From Calliopsis andreniformis (lineage: Eukaryota; Arthropoda; Insecta; Hymenoptera; Andrenidae): DNA of 64,000 nucleotides. The position numbers and the translations under genes are program-made. The stretch covers positions 1,984,001-2,048,000 of the forward strand of contig NW_027480464.1 of assembly GCF_051401765.1 (NCBI RefSeq), read 5' to 3'. This document shows, piece after piece, positions 14,501-27,377 of this stretch. The notes below the pieces were generated by a model. It had not been told where the DNA came from. It saw only the letters and a list, made by a program, of their open reading frames with translations, and searched no databases. Numbering within the stretch: the stretch's first letter is position 1; the number at the start of each line of letters is the position of its first letter.

Positions 14501-15609
14501 CCTCAATCTTCAATCCTCAATACTCAATCTGCAACCCTCAATCCTCAGTCCTCAATCCTCAATCCTCATTCTTCAATCCTCAATACCCAATCCTCAATCT
14601 TCAATCCTCAATCCACAATCCTCAATCCTCAATCCTCATTCTTCAATCCTCAACACCCAATCCTCAATCTTCAATCCTCAATCCTCAATTCTCAGTGCTC
14701 AATCCTCAATCTTCAATCCTCAATACTCAATCTTCAATCCTCAATCCTCAATCCTCAATCCTCAATCCTCAATCCTCAATCCTCAATCCTCATTCTTCAA
14801 TCCTCAACACCCAACCCTCAATCTTCAATCCTCAATCCTCGATCCTCAATTCTCAATCCTCAATCCTCAATCCTCAGACCTCAAACATCAATAATCAACC
14901 CTCAGTCCTCGTCCTCAATCCACAACACTCAATCCTCGATCATCAATCTTCAATCATCAATATTCAATCTTCAATCCTCAGTCCTCGATCCTCAATACTC
15001 AATCCTCAATACTCAACCATCAGCCCTCAATTCTCAATACTCAATAGAATATCCTGAATTCTCAGGATTCAATACGCAAACCTCAACACTCAACCCTCAA
15101 CCCTCAATCCTCAATCCTCAATCCTCAATCGTCAATCCTCAATACTCAATCTTCAATCCTCCATTCTCAATCCTCAATACTCAATCCTCAATCCTCAATC
15201 CTCAATCCTCAATCCTCAATCGTCAGGCTTCAATCCTCAATACCCAATCCTCAGTCTTCAATCTTCAATCATCAGTCCTCAATTCTCAATCCTCAATCCT
15301 CAATCCTCAATTCTCAATCCTCAATACTCAATCTTCAATCCTCCGTCCTCAATCCTCAATCCTCAATCCTCAATTCTCAATCTTCAATCCTCAATCCTCA
15401 GACCTCAAACATCAATACTCAACCCTCAGTCCTCGTCCTCAATCCACAACAATCAATCCTCAATCCTCATTCTTCAATCATCAATATTCAATCTTCAGTC
15501 CTCAATCCTCAATCCTCAATCCTCAATCCTCAATCCTCAATGTTGAATCCGCAATACCCAATCCTCAATCTTCAATCCTCAATCCTCAATCCTCAACCCT
15601 CAATCCTCA
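11569..15609. repeat. Tail T1, mosaic segment between A-I and A-II
   Basis: The collinear match to A-II ends near 11,568, and this segment is a patchwork of pieces seen elsewhere. About 13,890-15,320 matches 2,820-4,250 (offset 11,072; anchored by CTGAATCC at 13,903 and 2,831). About 15,320-15,609 and onward matches about 6,930-7,220 (offset 8,390). About 13,200-13,790 matches 37,650-38,240 (offset 24,451). Landmarks lie near 12,246 (TAGAATATTATCAATTC), 12,748 and 15,043 (both TAGAATATCCTGAATTC). The mosaic suggests repeated out-of-register exchange. No gene is present. Confidence 0.75.
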
Positions 15610-18600
15610 ATAATCAATCCTCAATCCTCAGTCCTCAAACCTCAAACCTCAATCTTCAATCCTCAATACTCAATCTTCAATCCTCCGTCCTCAATCCTCA
15701 ACCCTCAATCCTCAATCCTCAATCGTCAGGCTTCAATCCTCAATACTCAATCTTCAATCCTCAATCCTCAATCCTCATTCCTCAATCCTCATTCTTCAAT
15801 CCTCAATACCCAATCCTCAATCTTCAATCCTCAATCCTCAATCCTCAATTCTCAATCCTCAATCCTCAGACCTAAGTCCTCAAATCTCAATCCTCAACCC
15901 TCAGCCCTCATCCTCAATCCTCAATCCTCAATCTTCAACCCTCAGCCCTCATCCTCAATCCTCAATCCTAAATTCTCAATCCTCAAACCTCAAACCTCAA
16001 TCCTCAACCGTCAGTCCTCGTCCTCAATCCTCAACCCTCAATCCTCAATCCTCAGTCCTCAATCTTCAATCCTCAATACTCAATATTCAATCCTCAATCC
16101 TCAATCCTCAGTCCTCAATCCTCAATCTTCAATCCTCAATCCTCAGTCCTCATTCCTCAACCCTCATTCTTCAATACTCAATACCCAATGCTCAGTCTTC
16201 AATCCTCAATCCTCAATCATCAAATCTCAATCCCCAATCCTCAGTCCTCAGTCCTCAAACCTCAATCCTCAATCCTCAATCGTCAGGCTTCAATCTTCAA
16301 TACCCAATCCTCAGTCTTCAATCTTCAATCATCAGTCCTCAATTCTCAATCCTCAATCCTCAATCCTCAATTCTCAATCCTCAATCCTCTGTCCACAGTC
16401 CTCAAACCTCAACCCTCAACCCTCAGCCCTCATCCTCAATCCTCAATACTCAATACTCAATCCTCAATCTTCAATCCTCAATACTCAATCTTCAATAATC
16501 AATCCTCAATCCTCAATCCTCAATACTCAATCCTCAGTCGTCGATCCTCAATCCCCAATCCTCAATCTTCAATCCTCAATCCTCAATCCTCAATTCTCAA
16601 TCTTCAATCCTCAATCCTCAGACCTCAGACATCAATACTCAACCCTCAGTCCTCGTCCTCAATCCACAACAATCAAACCTCAATCCTCATCCTTCAATCA
16701 TCAATATTCAATCTTCAGTCCTCAATCCTCAATCCTCAATCCTCAATCCTCAATCCTCAATGTTGAATCCGCAATACCCAATCCTCAATCTTCAATCCTC
16801 AATCCTCAATCCTCAACCCTCAATCCTCAATAATCAATCCTCAATCCTCAGTCCTCAAACCTCAATCCTCAATCTTCAATCCTCAATACTCAATCTTCAA
16901 TCCTCCGTCCTCAATCCTCAACCCTCAATCCTCAATCCTCAATCGTCAGGCTTCAATCCTCAATACTCAATCTTCAATCTTCAATCCTCAATCCTCATTC
17001 CTCAATCCTCATTCTTCAATCCTCAATACCCAATCCTCAATCTTCAATCCTCAATCCTCAATCCTCAATTCTCAATCCTCAATCCTCAGCCCTAAGTCCT
17101 CAAATCTCAATCCTCAACCCTCAGCCCTCATCCTCAATCCTCAATCCTCAATCTTCAACCCTCAATCCTCAATCCTCAAGCCTCAACCCTCAATCCTCAA
17201 TCCTCAGTCCTCAAACCTCAATTCTGAATCCTCAATCTTCAGACCTCAGATCTCAACAATCAGATGTCAATCCTGAATCCTTAATAGAATATCATCAATT
17301 CACAGCTTTCAATACCCAATACTCAACCTGCAATCTTCAAATCTCTATTCACAAACATCAATTCTCATCACGCAACCCTCAACACTCAGTCCGCAATCCT
17401 CAATCTTCAACCCTCAATCCTCAATACCCAATCCTCAATCCTCAATCGTCAATACTCAATACTCAATCTTGAATCGTCAATCCTCAATCCTCAATCCTCA
17501 ATCCTCAATCCTCAATCTTCAATCGTCAGTACTCAATCTTCAATCGTCAATCCACAATCCGCAATCCTCAATGCTCAATACTCAATCCTCAATCCTCAAA
17601 CCTCAATCTTCAATCCTCAATACTCAATCTGCAATCCTCAATACTCAATCCTCAATCCTCAATCCTCAATCGTCGATCCTCAATCCCCAATCCTCAATCT
17701 TCAATCCTCAATCCTCAATCCCCAATCCTCAATCCTCAATCCTCAATCTTCAATTCTCAATCCTCAATCGTCATTCGTCAATCCTCATTCTTCAATCCTC
17801 AATACCCAATCCTCAATCTTCAATCTTCAACACTCAATCCTCAACTCTCAATCCTCAAACCTCAATCCTCAACCCTCAGCCCCCACCCTCAATCCTCAAT
17901 CCTCAATCCTCAATCCTCAATCCTCAATCCTCATGCCTCAATCCTCAATCCTCAATCCTCAGTCATCAAACCTCACTCCTGAATCCTCAATCCTGAATCC
18001 TCAATCTTCAGACCTCAGACCTGAACAATCAGATGTCAATCCTCAATCCTCAATAGAATAACATGAATTCACAGTTTTCAATACTCAATACTCAATCTTC
18101 AATACTCAATCCTCAATCCTCAATCCTCAATCCTCAATCGTCATTCTTCAATCCTCAATACTCAATCTTCAATCCTCAATCCTCAATCCTCAATCCTCAT
18201 ACCACATTCTACAATCCTCAATACCCAATCCTCAAACTTCAATCCTCAATCCTCAATCCTCAATACTCAACCGTCAGTCCTCGTCCTCAATCCTCAACCC
18301 TCAATCCTCAATCCTCAGTCCTCAATCTACAATCCTCAATACTCAATATTCAATCCTCAATCCTCAATCCTCAATCCTCAATCCTCAATCTTCAATCCCC
18401 AATAATCAATCTTCAATCCTCAATCCTCAATCCTCAATCCTGAATCCTCAATTCTCAATCCTCAAATCTCAATCCCCAATCCTCAGTCCTCAGTCCTCAA
18501 ACCTCAATCCTCAACCCTCAGCCCTCATCCTCAATTCTCAATCCTCAATCCTCAATCCTCAATCTTCAATCCTCAATACTCAATCTTCAATAATCAATCC

Positions 18601-21600
18601 TCAATTCTCAATCCTCAATCCTCATTCTTCAATCCTCAATACCCAATCCTCAATCTTCAATCCTCAATCCTCAATCCTCAATCCTCAATTCTCAATCCCC
18701 AATCCTCAGTCCTCAGTCCTCAAACCGCAATCCTCAACCCTCAGCCCACATTCTCAGTCCTCAATCCTCAATTCTCAGTCCTCAGCCCTCAAACCTCAAT
18801 CCTCAACCCCCAGACCTCATCCTCAATCCTCAGTTATCAATCCTCAATCCTCAATCTTCAATCCTCAATACTCAATCTTCAATCCTCAGTCCTCAGTCCT
18901 CAATACTCAACTATCAGTCCTCAATTCTCAGTACTCAATGCTCAACCCTCAATCTTCAATCCTCAAAACTCAATCTTCAATCCTCAATCCTCAATCCTCA
19001 ATCCTCAATGCTCAATCCTCAATCCTCAATCCTCAACCCTCAATCTTCAATCCTCAATACTCAATCTGCAACCCTCAATCCTCAGTCCTCAATCCTCAAT
19101 CCTCATTCTTCAATCCTCAATACCCAATCCTCAATCTTCAATCCTCAATCCACAATCCTCAATCCTCAATCCTCATTCTTCAATCCTCAACACCCAATCC
19201 TCAATCTTCAATCCTCAATCCTCAATTCTCAGACCTCAATCCTCAATCTTCAATCCTCAATACTCAATCTTCAATCCTCAATCCTCAATCCTCAATCCTC
19301 AATCCTCAATCCTCAATCCTCAATCCTCATTCTTCAATCCTCAACACCCAACCCTCAATCTTCAATCCTCAATCCTCGATCCTCAATTCTCAATCCTCAA
19401 TCCTCAATCCTCAGACCTCAAACATCAATAATCAACCCTCAGTCCTCGTCCTCAATCCACAACACTCAATCCTCGATCATCAATCTTCAATCATCAATAT
19501 TCAATCTTCAATCCTCAGTCCTCGATCCTCAATACTCAATCCTCAATACTCAACCATCAGCCCTCAATTCTCAATACTCAATAGAATATCCTGAATTCTC
19601 AGGATTCAATACGCAAACCTCAACACTCAACCCTCAACCCTCAATCCTCAATCCTCAATCCTCAATCGTCAATCCTCAATACTCAATCTTCAATCCTCCA
19701 TTCTCAATCCTCAATACTCAATCCTCAATCCTCAATCCTCAATCCTCAATCCTCAATCGTCAGGCTTCAATCCTCAATACCCAATCCTCAGTCTTCAATC
19801 TTCAATCATCAGTCCTCAATTCTCAATCCTCAATCCTCAATCCTCAATTCTCAATCCTCAATCCTCTGTCCTCAGTCCTCAAACGTCAACCCTCAACCCT
19901 CAGCCCTCATCCTCAATCCTCAATACTCAATACTCAATCCTCAATTTTCAATCCTCAGTACTCAATCTTCAATAATCAATCCTCAATTCTCAATCCTCAA
20001 TACTCAATCCTCAATCCTCAATCCCCAATCCTCAATCTTCAATCCTCAATCCTCAATCCTCAATTCTCAATCTTCAATCCTCAATCCTCAGACCTCAGAC
20101 ATCAATACTCAACCCTCAGTCCTCGTCCTCAATCCACAACAATCAAACCTGAATCCTCATTCTTCAATCATCAATATTCAATCTTCAGTCCTCAATCCTC
20201 AATCCTCAATCCTCAATCCTCAATCGTCAATGTTGAATCCGCAATACCCAATCCTCAATCTTCAATCCTCAATCCTCAATCCTCAACCCTCAATCCTCAA
20301 TAATCAATCCTCAATCCTCAGTCCTCAAACCTCAATCCTCAACCTTCAATCCTCAATACTCAATCTTCAATCCTCCGTCCTCAATCCTCAACCCTCAATC
20401 CTCAATCCTCAATCGTCAGGCTTCAATCCTCAATACTCAATCTTCAATCTTCAATCCTCAATCCTCGTTCCTCAATCCTCATTCTTCAATCCTCAATACC
20501 CAATCCTCAATCTTCAATCCTCAATCCTCAATCCTCAATTCTCAATCCTCAATCCTCAGCCCTAAGTCCTCAAATCTCAATCCTCAACCCTCAGCCCTCA
20601 TCCTCAATCCTCAATCCTCAATCTTCAACCCTCAATCCTCAATCCTCAAGCCTCAACCCTCAATCCTCAATCCTCGGTCCTCAAACCTCAATTCTGAATC
20701 CTCAATCTTCAGACCTCAGATCTCAACAATCAGATGTCAATCCTGAATCCTTAAAAGAATATCATCAATTCACAGTTTTCAATACCCAATACTCAATCTG
20801 CAATCTTCAAATCTCTATTCACAAACATCAATTCTCATCACTCAACCCTCAACACTCAGTCCGCAATCCTCAATCTTCAACACTCAATCCTCAATACCCA
20901 ATCCTCAATCCTCAATCGTCAATACTCAATACTCAATCTTCAATCCTCAATCCTCAATCCTCAATCCTCAATCCTCAATCCTCAATCTTCAATCGTCAAT
21001 ACTCAATCTTCAATCGTCAATCCTCAATCCGCAATCCTCAATGCTCAATACTCAATCCTCAATCCTCAAACCTCAATCTTCAATCCTCAATACTCAATCT
21101 GCAATCCTCAATACTCAATCCTCAATCCTCAACCGTCATTCGTCAATCCTCATTATTCAATCCTCAATACCCAATCCTCAATCTTCAACCTTCAACACTC
21201 AATCCTCAACTCTCAACCCTCAAACCTCAATCCTCAACCCTCAGCCCTCATCCTCAATCCTCAATCCTCAATCCTCAATCCTCAATCCTCAATCCTCATG
21301 CCTCAATCCTCAATCCTCAGCCATCAAACCTCAATCCTGAATCCTCAATCCTGAATCCTCAATCTTCAGACCTCAGACCTGAACAATCAGATGTCAATCC
21401 TCAATCCTCAATAGAATAACATGAATTCACAGTTTTCAATACTCAATACTCAATCTTCAATACTCAATCCTCAATCCTCAATCCTCAATCCTCAATCGTC
21501 ATTCTTCAATCCTCAATACTCAATCTTCAATCCTCAATCCTCAATCCTCAATCCTCAAACCTCATTCTACAATCCTCAATACCCAATCCTCAATCTTCAA

Positions 21601-24600
21601 TCCATCAATCCTCAATCCTCAATACTCAATCCTCAATCCTCAGTCCTCAGTCCTCAAACCTCAATCCTCAACCCTCAGCCCTCATCCTCAATCCTCAATC
21701 CTAAATTCTCAATCCTCAAACCTCAAACCTCAATCCACAACCGTCAGTCCTCGTCCTCAATCCTCAACCCTCAATCCTCAATCCTCAGTCCTCAATCTTC
21801 AATCCTCAATACTCAATCTTCAATAATCAATCCTCAATTCTCAATCCTCAATACTCAATCCTCAGTCGTCGATCCTCAATCCCCAATCCTCAATCTTCAA
21901 TCCTCAATCCTCAATCCTCAATTCTCAATCTTCAATCGTCAATCCTCAGACCTCAGACATCAATACTCAACCCTCAGTCCTCGTCCTCAATCCACAACAA
22001 TCAAACCTCAATCCTCATTCTTCAATCATCAATATTCAATATTCAGTCCTCAATCTTCAATCCTCAATCCTCAATCCTCAATCCTCAATCCTCAATCGTC
22101 AATCCTCAATACTCAATCTTCAATCCTCCATTCTCAATCCTCAATCCTCAATCCTCAATCCTCAATCCTCAACCCTCAATCCACAATCGTCAGGCTTCAA
22201 TCCTCAATACCCAATCCTCAGTCTGCAATCTTCAATCCTCAGTCCTCAATTCTCAATCCTCAATCCTCAATCCTCAAATCTCAATCCTCAATCCTCTGTC
22301 CTCAGTCCTCAAACCTCAACCCTCAACCCTCAGCCCTCATCCTCAATCCTCAATACTCAATACTCAATCCTCAATCTTCAATCCTCAATACTCAATCTTC
22401 AATAATCAATCCTCAATTCTCAATCCTCAATACTCAATCCTCAATCGTCGATCCTCAATCCCCAATCCTCAATCTTCAATCCTCAATCCTCAATTCTCAA
22501 TCCTCAATCCTCAATCTTCAATCCTCAATTTTCAATCATCAATACTCAATCTTCAATCCTCAATCCTCAATCCTCAATCCCCAATCCTCAATCCTCAATC
22601 CTCAATCCTCAATCTTCTATCGTCAACACTCAGTCTTCAATACTCAATCCTCAATCCTCAATCCTCAATCCTCAATCCTCATTCTTCAATCCTCAATACA
22701 CAATCCTCAATCTTCAATCCTCAATCCTCAATCCTCAATTCTCAATCCTCAATACTCAATCTTCAATCCTCCGTCCTCAATCCTCAATCCTCAATTCTCA
22801 ATCTTCAATCCTCAATCCTCAGACCTCAAACATCAATACTCAACCCTCAGTCCTCGTCCTCAATCCACAACAATCAATCCTCAATCCTCATTCTTCAATC
22901 ATCAATATTCAATCTTCAGTCCTCAATCCTCAATCCTCAATCCTCAATCCTCAATCCTCAATGTTGAATCCGCAATACCCAATCCTCAATCTTCAATCCT
23001 CAATCCTCAATCCTCAACCCTCAATCCTCAATAATCAATCCTCAATCCTCAGTCCTCAACCCTCAAACCTCAATCTTCAATCCTCAATACTCAATCTTCA
23101 ATCCTCCGTCCTCAATCCTCAACCCTCAATCCTCAATACTCAATCGTCAGGCTTCAATCCTCAATACTCAATCTTCAATCCTCAATCCTCAATCCTCATT
23201 CCTCAATCCTCATTCTTCAATCCTCAATACCCAATCCTCAATCTTCAATCCTCAATCCTCAATCCTCAATTCTCAATCCTCAATCCTCAGACCTAAGTCC
23301 TCAAATCTCAATCCTCAACCCTCAGCCCTCATCCTCAATCCTCAATCCTCAATCTTCAACCCTCAATCCTCAATCCTCAAGCCACAACCCTCAATCCTCA
23401 ATCCTCAGTCCTCAAACCTCAATTCTGAATCCTGAATACTCAATCGTCAATCCTCAATCCTCAATCGTCGATGCTCAATCCCCAATCCTCAATCTTCAAT
23501 CCTCAATACCCAATCCTCAATCTTTAACCTTCAACCCTCATTCCTCAACTCTCAAACCTCAAACCTCAATCCTCAACCCTCAGACCTCATCCTCAATCAT
23601 CAATCCTCAATCCTCAATCCTCAATCCTCAATCCTCATGCCTCAATCCTCAATCCTCAATCCTCAGTCATCAAACCACAATCCTGAATCCTCAATCCTGA
23701 ACCCTCAATCTTCAGACCTCAGACCTGAACAATCAGATGTCAATCCTCAATCCTCAGTAGGATATCATCAATTCACAGTTTTCAATACTCAATACTCAAT
23801 CTTCAATCCTCAATCCTCAATCCTCAATCCTCAATCCTCAATCGTCATTCTTCAATCCTCAATACTCAATCTTCAATCCTCAATCCTCAATCCTCAATCC
23901 TCAAACCTCATTCTACAATCCTCAATACCCAATCCTCAATCTTCAATCCTCAATCCTCAATCCTCAATACTCAATCCTCAATCCTCAGTCCTCAGTCCTC
24001 AAACCTCAATCCTCAACCCTCAGCCCTCATCCTCAATCCTCAATCCTAAATTCTCAATCCTCAAACCTCAAACCTCAATCCTCAACCGTCAGCCCTCGTC
24101 CTCAATCCTCAACCCTCAATCCTCAATCCTCAGTCCTCAATCTTCAATCCTCAATACTCAATATTCAATCCTCAATCCTCAATCCTCAGTCCTCAATCCT
24201 CAATCTTCAATCCTCAATCCTCAGTCCTCATTCCTCAATCCTCATTCTTCAATACTCAATACCCAATGCTCAGTCTTCAATCCTCAATCCTCAATCATCA
24301 AATCTCAATCCCCAATCCTCAGTCCTCAGTCCTCAAACCTCAATCCTCAATCCTCAATCGTCAGGCTTCAATCCTCAATACCCAATCCTCAGTCTTCAAT
24401 CTTCAATCATCAGTCCTCAATTCTCAATCCTCAATCCTCAATCCTCAATTCTCAATCCTCAATCCTCTGTCCTCAGTCCTCAAACCTCAACCCTCAACCC
24501 TCAGCCCTCATCCTCAATCCTCAATACTCAATACTCAATCCTCAATCTTCAATCCTCAATACTCAATCTTCAATAATCAATCCTCAATCCTCAATCCTCA

Positions 24601-27377
24601 ATACTCAATCCTCAGTCGTCGATCCTCAATCCCCAATCCTCAATCTTCAATCCTCAATCCTCAATCCTCAATTCTCAATCTTCAATCCTCAATCCTCAGA
24701 CCTCAGACATCAATACTCAACCCTCAGTCCTCGTCCTCAATCCACAACAATCAAACCTCAATCCTCATCCTTCAATCATCAATATTCAATCTTCAGTCCT
24801 CAACCCTCAATCCTCAATCCTCAATCCTCAATCCTCAATGTTGAATCCGCAATACCCAATCCTCAATCTTCAATCCTCAATCTTCAATCCTCAACCCTCA
24901 ATCCTCAATAATCAATCCTCAATCCTCAGTCCTCAAACCTCAATCCTCAATCTTCAATCCTCAATACTCAATCTTCAATCCTCCGTCCTCAATCCTCAAC
25001 CCTCAATCCTCAATCCTCAATCGTCAGGCTTCAATCCTCAATACTCAATCTTCAATCTTCAATCCTCAATCCTCATTCCTCAATCCTCATTCTTCAATCC
25101 TCAATACCCAATCCTCAATCTTCAATCCTCAATCCTCAATCCTCAATTCTCAATCCTCAATCCTCAGCCCTAAGTCCTCAAATCTCAATCCTCAACCCTC
25201 AGCCCTCATCCTCAATCCTCAATCCTCAATCTTCAACCCTCAATCCTCAATCCTCAAGCCTCAACCCTCAATCCTCAATCTTCAATCGTCAATCCTCAAT
25301 CCGCAATCCTCAATGCTCAATACTCAATCCTCAATCCTCAAACCTCAATCTTCAATCCTCAATACTCAATCTGCAATCCTCAATACTCAATCCTCAATCC
25401 TCAATCCTCAATCGTCGATCCTCAATCCCCAATCCTCAATCTTCAATCCTCAATCCTCAATCCCCAATCCTCAATCCTCAATCCTCAATCTTCAATTCTC
25501 AATCCTCAATCGTCATTCGTCAATCCTCATTCTTCAATCCTCAATACCCAATCCTCAATCTTCAATCTTCAACACTCAATCCTCAACTCTCAATCCTCAA
25601 ACCTCAATCCTCAACCCTCAGCCCTCACCCTCAATCCTCAATCCTCAATCCTCAATCCTCAATCCTCAATCCTCATGCCTCAATCCTCAATCCTCAATCC
25701 TCAGTCATCAAACCTCAATCCTGAATCCTCAATCCTGAATCCTCAATCTTCAGACCTCAGAACTGAACAATCAGATGTCAATCCTCAATCCTCAATAGAA
25801 TAACATGAATTCACAGTTTTCAATACTCAATACTCAATCTTCAATACTCAATCCTCAATCCTCAATCCTCAATCCTCAATCGTCATTCTTCAATCCTCAA
25901 TACTCAATCTTCAATCCTCAGTCCTCAATCCTCAATCCTCAAACCTCATTCTACAATCCTCAATACTCAATATTCAATCTTCAATCCTCAATCCTCAATC
26001 CTCAGTCCTCAATCTTCAATCCCCAATAATCAATCTTCAATCCTCAATCCTCAATCCTCAATCCTGAATCCTCAATTCTCAATCCTCAAATCTCAATCCC
26101 CAATCCTCAGTCCTCAGTCCTCAAACCTCAATCCTCCACCCTCAGCCCTCATCCTCAATTCTCAATCCTCAATCCTCAATCCTCAATCTTCAATCCTCAA
26201 TACTCAATCTTCAATAATCAATCCTCAATCCTCAATCCTCAATCCTCATTCTTCAATCCTCAATACCCAATCCTCAATCTTCAATCCTCAATCCTCAATC
26301 CTCAATCCTCAATTCTCAATCCTCAATCCTCAGTCCTCAGTCCTCAAACCGCAATCCTCAACCCTCAGCCCACATTCTCAGTCCTCAATCCTCAATTCTC
26401 AGTCCTCAGCCCTCAAACCTCAATCCTCAACCCCCAGACCTCATCCTCAATCCTCAATTATCGATCCTCAATCCTCAATCTTCAATCCTCAATACTCAAT
26501 CTTCAATCCTCAGTCCTCAGTCCTCAATACTCAACTATCAGTCCTCAATTCTCAGTACTCAATGCTCAACCCTCAATCTTCAACCCTCAAAACTCAATCT
26601 TCAATACTCAATCCTCAATCCTCAATCCTCAATGCTCAATCCTCAATCCTCAATCCTCAACCCTCAATCTTCAATCCTCAATACTCAATCTGCAACCCTC
26701 AATCCTCAGTCCTCAATCCTCAATCCTCATTCTTCAATCCTCAATACCCAATCCTCAATCTTCAATCCTCAATCCACAATCCTCAATCCTCAATCCTCAT
26801 TCTTCAATCCTCAACACCCAATCCTCAATCTTCAATCCTCAATCCTCAGTCCTCAATCCTCAATCCTCATTCTTCAATACTCAATACCCAATCCTCAGTC
26901 TTCAATCCTCAATCCTCAATCATCAAATCTCAATCCCCAATCCTCAGTCCTCGGTCCTCAAACCTCAATCCTCAACCCTCAGCCCTCATCCTCAATTCTC
27001 AATCCTCAATCCTCAATCGTCAATCTTCTATCCTCAATACCCAATCTTCAATAATCAATCTTCAATTCTCAATCCTGAATCCTCAATCCTCAATCTTCAA
27101 TCTTGAATCCTCAATCCTCAATACTCAATCCTCAATCCTCAGTCCTCAGCCCTCAAACCTCAATCCTCAACCCTCAGCCCTCATCCACAATCCTCAATCC
27201 TAAATTCTCAAACCTCAAACCTCAAACCTCAATCCTCAACCGTCAGTCCTCGTCCTCAATCCTCAAACCTCAATCCTCAATCCTCAGTCCTCAATCTTCA
27301 ATCCTCAATACTCAATATTCAATCCTCAATCCTCAATCCTCAGTCCTCAATCCTCAATCTTCAATCCTCAATCCTCA
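15610..27377. repeat. Segmental copy A-II
   Basis: This copy is collinear with A-I from its first base (ATAATCAATCC at 15,610 equals position 1) and is the source of A-III. Positions 18,198-22,739 match 27,656-32,197 (offset 9,458), and 23,432 to about 27,372 matches 33,750 to about 37,690 (offset 10,318). Single-base variants shared only with A-III include CAAACGTCAACC at 19,880 (also at 29,340; A-I has CAAACCTCAACC), CTCGGTCC at 26,950 (also 37,268) and CAATCGTCAATCTTC at 27,015 (also 37,333). Variants private to A-II include CTCGGTCC near 20,671 and CAATCGTCAATGTTG near 20,224. The longest stop-free forward frame of the window (21,421-23,034) lies here and is repeat-derived. Confidence 0.9.
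21890..22091. repeat. 202-bp block present in A-II and A-III, missing from A-I
   Basis: The offset between A-I and A-II jumps from 15,609 to 15,811 at 6,281, so A-I lacks this block. The A-III counterpart at about 31,348-31,549 retains it, as does its tandem duplicate at about 32,822-33,023. The sequences at the two ends are near-identical (TCAATCTTCAATCC at the left, TCAATCGTCAATCC just after the right end). That fits a deletion in A-I by recombination between similar units. The block contains a CAGTCCTCGTCCTC register-shift phrase. Confidence 0.75.

Noticed and set aside
21421..23034. Long forward reading frame of 537 codons (SSILNPQ-like repeats), and about a hundred similar shorter frames
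   Set aside because: The heptamer has no stop in any forward frame, so long open frames are expected without selection. Overlapping frames encode the same peptide in rotation, starts fall wherever a variant creates ATG, the frames break at ordinary variants (AATAATC, TAGAAT), and there is no recognisable domain, signal sequence or codon bias.
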